Of a DNA stretch of 64,000 nucleotides, positions 1-11,211 are shown one piece after another. Positions within the stretch are counted from its first letter, which is position 1; each line of letters opens with the position of its first letter. Source of the stretch: Armillaria gallica. Lineage: Eukaryota > Basidiomycota > Agaricomycetes > Agaricales > Physalacriaceae. The stretch lies in NCBI GenBank assembly GCA_037576215.1, contig JBANDB010000002.1, forward strand, positions 1 through 64,000, written 5' to 3'. The position numbers and the translations under genes were made by a program. Under the pieces are notes generated by a model that made no database searches, had not been told where the DNA came from, and saw only the letters and a program-made list of their open reading frames with translations.

Positions 1-131
1 CCTAACCCTAACCCTAACCCTAACCCTAACCCTAACCCTAACCCTAACCCTAACCCTAACCCTAACCCTAACCCTAACCCTAACCCTAACCCTAACCCTA
101 ACCCTAACCCTAACCCTAACCCTAACCCTAA
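1..131. repeat. Telomere, (CCCTAA)n tract
   Basis: About 22 uninterrupted copies of CCCTAA read inward from base 1, so the G-rich TTAGGG strand runs 5'->3' toward the left edge. This is the chromosome end itself, not an interstitial tract. The last unit runs directly into an open reading frame at base 132, which shows that the telomere caps a truncated element. Confidence 0.98.
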
Positions 132-863
132 GTCTCATTTCATCCTATCACGGTAAAACGTGGAACGTTTATAGGTGAAATGTCCCGGCTAGCAACGCTA
201 AGTAGCACAATGTCAAGCTACGACGATGCAATTCGCAATCTAATTGCGCTCTACATCTCGCGCGGCTATCCCGCAGATCTTTGTCATAAATGGACAAGAG
301 AAAACTTTACAGAACGTTGGTCAAATCGTCTCAGGGTGACACCTGTTAAAGACGGAGAGGATGACGGAGTTCTAGTACTCAAATCCGAATACAATACTGC
401 ATGGGACTTCTTTTCTGCAAAAGAATTAGGAGATACTATAGTAAATACCTGGCGTAGTCGCATCGAACAGATCGACCGCCTGCGGACTGCTCCGCAAGAT
501 TTATCGGTCCTCTTTGGACAAATCCCGCCGGACAAGGTCCCTTCCGACCTCGCGTTGGAAGTTCAGACCCCCGGAGGGCCCGAAGAGATTCCCGACATAA
601 GAAAAATAGGTATTCTCAATCGACGAATGATTGTGTCTAAACGCAGGACACGTAATCTATTCGACTTAACTAACCTTTGGAAAAGGATAGTTCTCCTACG
701 CCTGGATGAAGATGTACTCAATCCCGGATATCAATCGCCCGATTCTGAAGAGTCTGTCGCTAGCGACTCTTCCGATAGAATGGACGTTGATCCGAATATC
801 TTAATCCAAATGAATCAAGCGTTAGCCCCTGCTGCTCTGCGGCACTTGGGTGCAACGGTATGA
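132..863 (+). pseudogene. C-terminal fragment of Penelope-like reverse transcriptase
   Basis: The frame is open from base 132, directly after the telomere (the stop at 129-131 lies in the repeat), so the first ATG at 180 is probably not a true start. Residues before it contain an HP...KRG...GEM.RL pattern, followed by YDDAI...LY.SRGYP about 30 residues later. I associate this order with the region just after the RT fingers and palm in Penelope-like elements. The YxDD-type catalytic palm is absent because the 5' part is missing. The tail is acidic and Ser-rich, ending at 863. The fragment cannot encode an active RT on its own. Alternative: the tail of some other telomere-associated gene. Confidence 0.65.
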
Positions 864-1196
864 TTGTAAGTAGTTCGTTACAGTTCTGCGCGCTGTCGTC
901 TTCGCGGGCGGCCAGTGTCGTCGGAGCGTCCTTGGCTACCCTCACCCACGCCTTGGAATGGTCCTCGTTCACCGGGGTTCTTCGCCGTTAGGTGGGGTAT
1001 CGACTTAGCAATCTAAACGTATGCGTCTGTGACCAGACGCTTGTAATCCTCTGCCGGTACTTGGGTACCGTATCAGTCGGGACAACTAACGCTTTTCTGC
1101 CACAGGCAATTCTTTTCTACAAGACTATTTATGTAATAAACTTACTATAACGTCGATCTTCACGACGCGTTGAGGCTGGTGTGTCCAGCTGGCGGG
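132..1196 (+). mobile_element. 5'-truncated Penelope-like (Coprina/Athena-type) retroelement at telomere
   Basis: The segment is bounded on the left by the terminal CCCTAA array and on the right by a 14-bp telomeric stub (1197-1210). It holds the C-terminal part of a reverse-transcriptase-like ORF (132-863) followed by about 330 bp of non-coding sequence, probably the 3' UTR. Endonuclease-deficient Penelope-like elements of rotifers and fungi (Athena, Coprina) attach to exposed TTAGGG ends and are typically 5'-truncated. Orientation, truncation and both telomeric junctions fit telomere-primed reverse transcription: cDNA started from the stub at 1197-1210, ran toward base 132, and was capped by telomerase. 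Assignment to this class rests on the junctions and on remembered conserved residues of the post-RT region; no search was run. Confidence 0.72.
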
Positions 1197-1210
1197 CTAA
1201 CCCTAACCCT
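1197..1210. repeat. Interstitial telomeric stub (CTAACCCTAACCCT)
   Basis: Fourteen bases of in-register telomeric repeat in the same orientation as the terminal array. It sits exactly where the 3' end of the Penelope-like element should join the older chromosome end. Further degenerate stubs occur at 1271-1281 and 1910-1919. Confidence 0.85.
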
Positions 1211-2130
1211 CCTGTAAGTTTTGACTTAGTAATAAGTCGCAGCACTCAACTAAGCAAATTTATTGACTTAGAACCCTAACCGCTAACCTAGCACGAACCT
1301 AACCGGTACTCGGCCCGACCGGACCGGACCGATGGTAATAGGCCCGCTTAATGACGAAATACCGCCGCCCTACGGGGGCGGGCCTGATTAATAAGCGAAT
1401 CGACGCTCGGACCCCGGCCTTCGGGCCGAGCTCCGCACCCACGGAGATGGCTAGTCATCACCGAGTTTGATCACGTGACCTCGGGCTGGTACCCGACTCA
1501 GATCACGTGTTAGGTAAGCAAGATTTGTCAATAATCTTATCTAATCTAGATCGGGCCTAAGCGGCCCGACCGTTAATCATACGATTAATTATTTAATGCC
1601 GCGGTGCACGGACCATGCCTTTAGCGAGGCCTTGTCCGCGCGTCGTCCTTGAGGCTGCTGCGTAAACGTCACTGAGAGCCAATGGCTATTGTCTCTCATG
1701 TCTTGGCAACATGCGACAAACGGTCCCTGAAGAGCTTTAAAAGCGAAACGGGGTGGGATGGCTTAATCTCCATCCCCCGTTGGACCTCAGTTTCGCTCTC
1801 ACAGCAAAGCTCAAGAACCCGCCATTTGGTGAGTTTCGCTTTGCTCTACGATCCCTGCGATCCTTCGGATCGCACCCCCCTCCCAACGCCTTCGGCGAAG
1901 GTCGGGGGGCTAACCCTAAGAAAAAGCCGCTTACCAGGAGTGTAAGTAATTGTCGACGTTGGGTCGACAGCCATTCCAAGACCATCATCTTGCGCAGCGT
2001 TTCGCTGAATTTTGTACCCGGGAGGACCCACGACACGAACGGGAAATGGACATTGGGCCCTTCTCCTTGAGGTACCCCTTTCCGTTCCATCGACACCAAA
2101 TCAGGGCAAGCGACGACGAGCACTGCCCGT
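1211..2130. other. Subtelomeric non-coding DNA with hairpins and telomere-like stubs
   Basis: No convincing gene. At 1290-1570 there are repeated CGGCCCGACC-like blocks and two copies of GATCACGTG (1469-1477 and 1501-1509). From 1737 to 1910 the sequence is GC-rich with nested inverted repeats: GCGAAAC...GTTTCGC arms around a CCATCCCCC/GGGATGG pair, and GCGATC-CTTCG-GATCGC. It ends at another telomere-like CTAACCCTAA (1910-1919). A further CAGC-GTTTC-GCTG hairpin lies near 1995. This may be an older element end or a structured RNA; I do not recognise it. Confidence 0.5.
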
Positions 2131-3813
2131 CACGTTCTCAGTGAGTCGGACCGAATCGAGAATGCTTCTCCAAAACCTGATCATTCTCGGCAGAGACTAT
2201 AAATCAAATCAAATTCGAATGGCTCAGATCAATCGAAAGTGCCCTTCTGACTGGTATAATCAGCTACAAGGCTTGCTTATAATTTCAACCCAGCCTATCA
2301 GCGCTTGTCCGTCACCGTGGAGTTAACTACTACGGTCCCGAAATTCTAGACTCGCGGTTACAATACAGAACTTATGAGCTTTAGCAGACGTTCTCACCGG
2401 AGAACACGGAGTCATCTCAGATCCACGATCTTCTCAGGCCGGGTCAATAGCTAATTGCTTTACATACAGGCTCATACAGGGTGATTCCTCTGACAAGACC
2501 TGAAGGTAGTATTATTAAGGTGATTGACCAAAGCGACGATACAGGTAGAACTGTACTCCACCGATGTGGTCTTGCATTTAAGTATATCGTACGAGTCCCG
2601 CTGTCCAGTCTGTGCTTGGGATTCTGCGGTGCCATGCTAGTAACCAGGATGCGTACTATCCTATTCTGTCTCTTTTTCTATTTCCCATGTTTCGCATTGG
2701 GTACAATTATGTGGTCTACGAGAGCTATGCATGTCCCTGCGCCACTTACGGTAGTCTTTCAAGGGATGAAAGGCTACTTAAACTTTTCTCGGCATGATAG
2801 CAAAACGTCCAGACCGTACTCGTCACATTGCTGTACGGGCCCTCTGTATCCGCTGCTCTCGTGCCTTGTTCGCATCGCAGAACTCGTACTAACATATACT
2901 CCGCCTAACCTCGAAGTTCGCTTACATTCATGAATCCTACTTTGACTAGCGGAGTTCCTGAAAGAAGTCGCATGATACCTATGTGGACGTGTGTGCATGT
3001 TTCCTGAATTCATTCGTTCGTCATTATCCTTTCCCGAAACATTTTGGTGTGCGATCCATTTTTGGAGTAGGGCTCGACACCAATCACTGATCAGGTATCA
3101 TCATTGGCGCATATGCATGAACCGAGCCCTCATGGGCCTCATCCGTTTCCATGGAACAGCACCCGCCCTTGCAGGAGTGGATTCTCGTGCATCAACCCTC
3201 AGGTACCCCCGGCATGGTCAGTGTCTATCACGACTAAAATCAAGTGTTATTCAATTAAATGAGCCAATTCTGCCGATGTCCTCATTGCACATTTTAGTTC
3301 GCGCAGGGCAGATTGGAGAGCAGAAGCACATTGGAGGAATTCAGTCTTACCGGTCTCCGCCACGATAACCTTCGGTGACCGAGGCTGGCATCGCGGAGGC
3401 TCGTAGCCATGCTTTCACATCCGTCTGAGGTCAAAGGAAGGAACGAAGAACCTGCGGGTATCTGCGAAACTCTCGATCAGGGATAGCAAAGGAGTTCTCC
3501 GCCCAGGCTTATGATCTCGGGACATGCCGTAGTTCACGTTCAGGACGAAAATCCCTTCAGATCTTGATATTACATTGTTTTACGATTTTTTATTCCACAT
3601 CTGCACATTGGTCAATCGGCAGAGGTACAGGCATCGCCCGAAGGTCGCCAAGGATCGAGATACCACCCACTCTAGACCATGCAGAGCATCTGTATAAATC
3701 ATTGCCAGAGTATGGATGCTCTTCATCTATCAGGTCGCTGTTCGCGTCGTCTTCGTCCTCCAAGTTTCTGGCACCGACAACGTCCATCCCTCCCCAGGCT
3801 TTTCGATATGTCC
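2131..3813. other. No recognisable gene
   Basis: Only short open frames on both strands, with no family resemblance and no consistent set of splice sites. The longest plus-strand frame (2481-2933) lacks protein-like composition over most of its length. Confidence 0.5.
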
Positions 3814-4414
3814 CAGCATTACACATCTACCCAGGATTTTACCGATAAACTCAATTTGAACGGCAGGAAGTCACGCTGTTCTATGGTCAGTAATATAAAG
3901 ATACATATGCAACCTTACTGAAGCTGGTATCCAGCGCCCTGTTTCCGAAGAGGATGAATACCCCTCGTACTCCCCATTGAACGAACAATCCACCCTTCTT
4001 CGCGAGACTACCATGTATGCGCTCGCCCAGGCCTGTCGCCTTCTTGTTCAGCGTGTTAGAAAGGACCAAAAGATGTGGAAGGTCGACTGCGACGGAGACA
4101 TTGTCGTATATCCCCGTCGCAGCCTTCACGACAGCGAGTACTGCTCATCCTCTTCCCTTGCTACACGCCAGCATAATTCCTCGCCATCCTTCGATGAGGA
4201 AAGCGTGTCGCAGTTCCGGTTCTCTTTCACCATGCCCCTTCCTCCGACTTCAGAGAGTGGCGATGACACTGATGGGACCAATGATTCGACAAAGATGGGG
4301 CAAGGCAGCAACGATAATTCGTCGGAAGAGTCTTCTGCCGAGCACACCATCTGGCGAAAGTTCAATGTCCTCTCTCGTACTCGCCATCCTTCATCTGATT
4401 CTTACAGCAATTAA
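3814..4414 (+). CDS. Small hypothetical protein, two exons
   Basis: Proposed exons are 3814-3885 and 3935-4414 with a 49-nt intron (GTCAGT...CAG, CTGA branch-like site), phase 0, giving about 183 codons. Exon 2 has clear coding character: an acidic EEDEYPSYSPL stretch, a short Arg/Leu-rich segment (ALAQACRLLVQRVRKD), then a long Ser/Asp-rich tail. No domain is recognised. The start is uncertain, because frames upstream of 3814 also stay open, and the protein could be longer. There is no neighbouring gene within 1 kb. It could be a secondary exon of a decayed gene; confidence is moderate because only codon pattern and splice geometry support it. Confidence 0.42.
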
Positions 4415-5532
4415 ACATCACGATACTTATGCAACAGTTATGTCAGGGGCCATATATTCTGGTCGTTATATAGGCTATTTATTGGCTACATTTTATCACC
4501 TAGTATTTAAGTTCCTTTGAATACGCATTGTTGTATTTCTTGTATCAATCATCCTTCTAATGCGACGCTCCTTCCCAGCCTGGAGCATTTGTATTGATCT
4601 TTTTCCATGCGAGGCTTATGTTTCAAATATCATTGATTAGACATCTGAACCAAGAACGTCCGAAGACGCGAATAAGCGTATCAGTATCCACCAGCGCGCC
4701 GGTAGGGATTTTGATCCTCTTTGTCTTATGATTCAGAGAACTGAAGTCATCAAGAATTTATGACTGCCGAAGTCCGTATACTAGCATGTTTGTTAAACGT
4801 AACTCAGACCTGAATAACCTGGCAGATTGAAACAATCGACTCCTGTCAGAACCCTATTGCACTCTGTAGGCTAGCCAATTTCGTCGTGAGTCCATCACCA
4901 TATTACTTTCGCCTAGGAAAGGAACAAGCGAGAGGTTAGCCGAGCTCCCCCCTTTCGACGCTGAGGATGAAAACTGGCATATGCTCCCTTACCCCCCAGT
5001 CCAGGCCTCACACTGGCGGGTGTTACGAGAAAAAGAGCGCCACAAATTGAATACTTCCCCGCGGAAATGCCGCACCCCGCTCCCCGGATGCAGTTCCCCG
5101 CACCGACAGTAGGCATGATGGGGTCCTATGAAGCAACGCATCGGTGGGAACAGATAACTAAAAGATTTGGAAACGTGTTATACATGTACGCAAATATAGC
5201 ACCAAACAAAAACGGACACGCGGTAAGATTATAGTCAATAGGAACCAACGCTGTACGCAAGATACAACTATGCAACCAGTCCGGAAAGTCACCTCGCCGG
5301 CTAATCGGCCAAGGCGTATTCATTCCATGCAAGATACATCGAATATGGTGAATACAAAGATATTTTGGTGCTAGAAATTTATGAAAATGACTTTATACAG
5401 CACATGGTACGAAGCAAGCGAAAGGTATGCCAGAATCGGTTGGGGATATAATACAAACTCGAAGGCGACAACTAGGATGGAAAGGGAAAGCATATGAGAG
5501 AAACAAGAAAAGATCATTCAAACCCCCCCGGT
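4415..5532. other. No recognisable gene
   Basis: A/T-richer spacer between the small gene ending at 4414 and the 3' end of the minus-strand gene at 5533. I see no ORF with protein character, no RNA gene and no repeat. Confidence 0.5.
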
Positions 5533-8442
5533 CTATCGTGCCTCTTCTTCCTCGAGCGGTGGCACCGAGCTCGAGTGGTCACTATTCTCCAACGACATCG
5601 GTGGCGACTCGACAATATCTTCAGTTTTGAACCGCTTCCTCCCAGCACTGTCTTCGACAACTTCGAGTTCCTCCGAGTTTCTCTTCTTCAACCTTGGCTC
5701 GGGCACATCTACCTCGACGTCGACCTTCAGCTTTTTCGGTGGCGTTCCCGACCTCACGGGCTCTGCTACGTCATCCAACGACCTCTTCCTAACGGGTAGG
5801 TCGGGCACCTCAGGCGACTTGCGGTCAGCCGAGGGACTCCAAGCCTCGTCATCCTCCTCAGAGTAGAACTCTTCGTCGTAGTACGAATCGTATTCGAGAT
5901 CCTCATCGTCAGCCTCGGCTTCGTTGACCTCAGGAGACGGGAGACGAATCTCCGCTGCAGCCGCAAGAGGCTGAGCAGTATCCTCGGGTGCTATCTGAAC
6001 CACGCCTTCCGCAGCTTTCGCTCGCTCGCATATCTTGCACCGGCAATGGTAGAGCGGCCGGCAGGCATCTCTCCAAATCTGAAACATCCATCATATCAGA
6101 ACCGACGGTAAATATAAACGGAAAGGCTCACTCCTTGGAAAACCTCCAAACTCTGCTCTGGTAGATGGATCAGTGATTCCGGAATATACGGTATCGGTCG
6201 CAACAGCCGTGGAGGGTCAAGGATAGGTGATACTGGGATCAAAATGGCCTCCTTGGGTGGTGGGGAAGGCGTCGTCTGTAATGTCGATGTCGATAGCACT
6301 GGGCTCGTAGTCGATCCATCCGATTTGCTGGATAGCGAAGAGTCATCGCTACTGCTGCTTTCCTCCATAGATCTCGTTCGTTGTTCGGTCTTCCGCGCCT
6401 CTAGTCGGTCGTTCCTCCTCCTCTCCAGCCAGTCGAATCCATCAAACCAAACCGCTTCGTCTTTGAGTTCATGGACAACGTCGTCCAAGGACATCTTACA
6501 TGCCTTCCTGACTGCGTCGTAGCCATCAGCCGCACACTCTATAACCAGTCTCCGGACAATATTCTTCATCGGCGGGAGGAGCAGCGTCCGGAGTTCCTTC
6601 ATGTACGCGTAGTTAGCGTGCTCGCACAGACTATACGATGGCGGCACGTCGCCCATAACTGTCGCTTGGCGGGGACGCTCCTCGCCGCTGTCGTCCTCAT
6701 CGCCGCGCGTCCACGGACAGGGATGTTCGGCGCGAGACACCTCTAGCATAGTACCAGAGATCCATTGGTCGCAGGGGGTTACCCAGAACCCATCCAATAT
6801 CCGGTTGCGCGCCCAATCGCCCAAAGCCATACTTTTTGCGCTGTGGTCCTCTAACGACCGTTGCTCAATCTCGGGGTCTTCCTCCTCTTCCTCTTCGAAA
6901 TCACTCGCGTCCATGTCGAGGTCCTCGTCGCTCTCGTGAGCTCGCATTGCTGCTCTGTAAGCAGACAGCTGCTGGAGACCGTCCTCCCGTGTTTCGTAAC
7001 GGTTCGCAGCGACGAGGGACCTAAACTGGCGCATCCTCGTTTGCTTCTTCAACCATAACCTATCTTGGACAGTCTCGAGCGTACGCCGCACAGAACCATC
7101 AGCGAAGGTAAGGAAACCCTCGACTGCAGCTCTCGCTTCATCATCGATATCCTTCGACCCCAGTATCCCCAGCGCCTCCTGATCTTCCACCCGCGCATAC
7201 GCTCTCCGAAACAGACCATCCTTGCGGCACTGCTTGCACGTCGCATCAATACCGGGCCACGTTTCGGGATCCTCGTTGGACATGCACCCGACACGGTCAC
7301 GGCTCAAGTCGCGCTCGCGGGTGGCTTCCCGATAACAGACGCCGCAGTAGCTCGTCTTGTGGCGATCGTGGTCGCGGCAGATGCCCACGATACCCAGAGT
7401 TGGGAAACGCACGGCGCGCTTCGCTAAGCCAAGACCGTGGTTGATATGAGGGTAGTTTATCCGGCAAATGGCGCATGAGTAGCTGAGGATATTGCGATAG
7501 TGTTGGTAGGGGGAAAGACGTTCGGGATAGGATAGACCATTTGAGCTGTTAGTGTTGGCAGTGGTCGGAGGAGCAACGAACGCGTAGTGTCCGAGGACAT
7601 CAACCGGATCGAGGACATTGACGGCATGATGCCAAAACAGATGTGTTTCCACTAGAAAAGATGCATGTCAGACGCCACGAATTATTTCCCAGAAAGAATA
7701 CGACGAAACGAAGGAACGAAGGAGAGAAAATTGGAATGTGGGGGCTGTAGTGCGACAAGGAAGGCGACAGCGGTGGTCAACCGAGGGCCCGTCGGAGATA
7801 TGCAAGGTGTTGGTCGCACAAGATCACGGCTACCGTCAACAGCGTCTTGGCAAAGGCAAAAGTCGCGCCCAGCAGTGTAGAGAATATGAACCATTTCAGT
7901 GAATGACCGACAACGACCACGTTTGTCAACTCGCGCCAATCAGAACCCACGAAGAAATCGATAAAAGTCCGCCCAAGGATCCAGATAATAGTATCGGCAA
8001 AATTGAAGGTCCCCTCGCCACAAGGATCGACACTCGGTGGTGGCGCCCCCACAATGTCCCAAATGCCGAGCGGGGAGGGAAGACAAGAACGTATCCAAAG
8101 TTGGTAAGAACTCGTACTCACGAGATTTGAGCCACTGCGGGCATACGGCCATGATTCTCTCCAGTTCCATGCCGTCGCGTATTGCTGTATAGGCCATCCT
8201 GGCATGCCAGAGCTCTCGAAAGTCCCACATTGTAGGGTAAGTACGACTTGAAGACATATCCAGTATATAGAAAGTAGCGATTTGCCTGCGGGTAATTCGA
8301 ATTTGAATACGCGACGACGAACAGAACAATGGCGTTGCCCTCACCTGACGAGCTCTTCAGGGAGCTGGGCCCAGGATCTGTGGGTTATCTTGCCCTTGTA
8401 TGGCCCGACGTTGGGGCTGACAGTGGTCGACGACGAGGACAT
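5533..8442 (-). CDS. Conserved basidiomycete protein, Cys/His pairs, acidic C-terminus (775 aa)
   Basis: Four exons read down the minus strand: 8442-8345, 8285-8122, 7651-6132, 6078-5533, with introns of 59, 469 and 53 nt. The spliced length is 2328 nt, in frame. The start is the ATG at 8442; the product opens with Ser residues, then NVGPYKGKITHRSWAQLPEE, which I recall from an uncharacterised Agaricomycete family that continues into HLFWHHAVNVLDP across the long intron. CxxC pairs occur in the N-terminal half (CAIC, CGVC with preceding CRDH, CKQC) and again at the start of exon 4 (CRCKIC), suggesting zinc binding. A central acidic block (EEEEEED) and a C-terminal acidic/basic tail with KKLKV- and RKRFK-like segments suggest a nuclear protein. 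Function is unknown. The 469-nt intron is an outlier beside all others in this window. Confidence 0.85.
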
Positions 8443-11211
8443 GGTTCTCAATGACGCCAAGCACGGTGGTCAATGCGCAGATTTCGGCAAACAACGATGA
8501 CGGGAGCAAGAAGATACAACGCCAAATCAATTCCCACGCACAGGCCATAGTCACTTGTCACGTGTGCACAGCTTTCTTGTTCTATTTTGGGACTTTAGGG
8601 GGATCAAAGTAACCTTGGGTAAATGCTCGGGTGCAACGGAACGAAGAGTATGTTAAGGGACTGAAGAGATCAGTGCTTTCGTCGGCCTTTCAATCCACCC
8701 AAATAGCCAAATCAAACTTCTGGAATTCATTATGACTCAAGATCATTATAGATTGGTGTGAAATCATTCGTCAGGGACTATAGTTATCACCTCGAGGGCG
8801 AGAGCCGAATCATCGCAAGAAACTCCATAACCGAACCGGGGATAGACCCTGCCTGTGATTATTCGCCGTGTTACGGTCAGATGTTCCCGACCACGGACAC
8901 AATGAAAAATACAAACGCCGGGGCGGAAGAAAAGAGGATCATACGTTGTCATGTACCTGGTGGAAAATTAAATCAGAATTCCCTCCATTCCGAATGAGGT
9001 CTTAAGCGTGGTAGAAGCGAGACAAGGACTAAGCTGAGAGAGTGTAGGGCACAGATGAAGCAAAGGAGGAATAACATAAGGCGCTGATAACGGAAGCAGG
9101 TGGGGCTGACATCGCATATGGTGTCATGTAACCTTCGCATACGAAGTGCGTGGAATTTCAGCCAACAGAAATAGACGGCGTTGTAGCATTAGTATGGAAT
9201 ATCACATTTGCTGAAGGTTCCGACTTTCATTATTAACGACATTAGACGACTCGTAGTAAGTTTTTGAGAGAGAGGTCCGATCATTCAATATGCAACAGCG
9301 GATGTCATCGCTGTCGTCATATGTATGTCATCTTGAGAAAGAATCCGCCAGGGGATATGTAATCTAAGTCGCCGGTAGAAACGTGTGAGAAGGGAATGCA
9401 CCAGCCTAAGGCCTGCCCTGCAAGTCTTTGAACAGACGGCCACATGGTTGTTACTGGCCACTCAGTGCATAGGAGAACTCGCTTTCGCTCCTCCGGGACC
9501 ATCGCGAGACATTCTTCCGGTTCAGTTGTCGAGCAGAAAGGCAACAAAGCAATGAGACAGCTTTCAGAAAGTAACAATCACGGCCGTAGCTCCGCCGAGT
9601 AGATAGCAGACATTCACCACGTTTGGTCACTAGTAGTGCAGCGCTTTGTAATCGTCCAGCCATAGTTCTTTGCGGAATATGACGAAGTCTCGGCGTCGCA
9701 TCGTCAACGTCCTTCATTGATATGCCGTCCATGTAGCCTTAAACTTCGCAAGTGCGAGGACAGCAGAAAAAGTCCACGTGGAAGTATGGAAATCGTTCAT
9801 ACACGCGCGGGATCGGAGTAGGGAGAGCGTCATTCTGCTGTAACGCGCATAATTTAGACGAGAAGAGATTATACGTAGACATCACACTCACCGTGTGTGA
9901 TCCAGGAAAGAATTTACATTTCGACGAATGCAAGGCGAATGAGCATAGATTCCAGGGAAACCCGTCAGTAAGAGCTTAGGGGGGAAGCGGCACATAAACG
10001 TAGGTTTCGGACCAGAAGCCGACTGCAATAGAATTTGATGAACGGAACCGGGATATATGCGAATGCAACGTAGTTCTCAATTTTATTACCGGCAGTCACC
10101 AGCGCGGTCGGAATGCATGCCCACCCGCCTCTAAAGAGATACAGCAAGGCATCTTGCGGTACGATACCATGAAGGGAGGATAACATGAACCGGAAGGTTT
10201 TTACACGCACAAGCCAGCAGATTGGTAGGATCAACTTCAGGCTCAGTCGTCGTGGACCTAAAGGCAGAAGCTCATATCGAGTTCAATGAAACGTTTGCAC
10301 ACCGCGTACTGTATGGTCATCGTGCGACATCGTTCTGTCACCACTCCCTTACGGTGATTGCAGTCTCTCTATCACAGAATATGAGGGTAAATTGAGGCAT
10401 TTCGGGTGCGCAGACTCACAATTATGCAGCAGCCAGGATTTCCTGGGCTGACGTTCGCCGGAATACGAGGAAAGTACCAAGTGACGAAGAGGGATGATGG
10501 AAGTAAGAAGGAAAGCCGGGTCCCGATTCCCGATGCCGGTGTTTTCGAGGCGCGCCTTTAAGCCGAGCCTGCCGATGAGTCGATGGCTGTCGGCAATGAC
10601 CAAACCGGGAATGCACTTTGTAAGCCTGCCCAAAATTTCCCGCAGCCTTCCGATGACCGGGTATAATATTTTGATGGACCTCGTGGGCGACTCAATCAGA
10701 GCGTAACTGCTTACCTCGAAGTCAACCGCCGCATTCGAAAATCGTTGTTTCTGTGGTCCACGGCCTTTCTTTCACGTAAACCAAGAAAGGCCAATGCCTT
10801 GTTATCTAAAGCTGGTTCTTGGTTTATAGATAACGTAGATGCCATCACTAGTACCTTGCTTCGTTCTAACTTCTTCGAGCTGCGAGCCCCTCGTTCAGGA
10901 AACCCGAAGCGACGGGACACAGGAAAAGTAGGCCAGTCGCCAGCGTTTTCAACTTCGAATGTAGTTGTGGTTTTGAGGATTATATTCATAGGAAATGTGA
11001 CATGTCTCTCTGACGGTCTTCGAGAATCGACCGTCACATAGATACCTCTACGCATCGTGACCCTAGCCGTGCCGATGGACAAAGACCTTGCTTCAGTGGC
11101 CCATTCTGCACAGCATTTTGTATTAGGCCAACAAAGTAGCCTCTTTGTCTTCACATTTAAAGGCCACCTTCACCAGCATCGAATCCCCATTCAGTCCCTC
11201 CTCGTTCCACC
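8443..11211. other. Intergenic, no convincing gene; three short hairpins
   Basis: About 2.8 kb with no recognised coding region. A minus-strand frame at 9451-9732 and another at 10711-11154 are open but show no family match. Perfect inverted repeats occur at 10762-10771/10783-10792 (10 bp), 10801-10808/10827-10834 (8 bp) and 11011-11018/11029-11036 (8 bp). Confidence 0.5.

Noticed and set aside
284..535. Minus-strand frame within the Penelope-like fragment
   Set aside because: Antisense shadow of the RT-like frame; no independent signal.
1737..2144. Several overlapping frames on both strands in the GC-rich block
   Set aside because: Long frames arise from GC-rich inverted repeats; peptides are low-complexity and mirror each other.
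2481..2933. 150-codon plus-strand frame
   Set aside because: No family, no splice partner, no start context; hydrophobic segments only.
7777..8205. Minus-strand frame in the long intron as an independent gene
   Set aside because: Starts inside exon 2 of the host gene in another phase and lacks its own promoter; kept only as a finding.
9451..9732. Minus-strand frame with a possible membrane-like segment in an alternative phase
   Set aside because: Considered a remnant of a fungal multi-pass protein, but phase breaks and lack of motifs left no support.
10711..11154. 147-codon minus-strand frame
   Set aside because: Overlaps the hairpin cluster; composition not protein-like and no homologue recalled.
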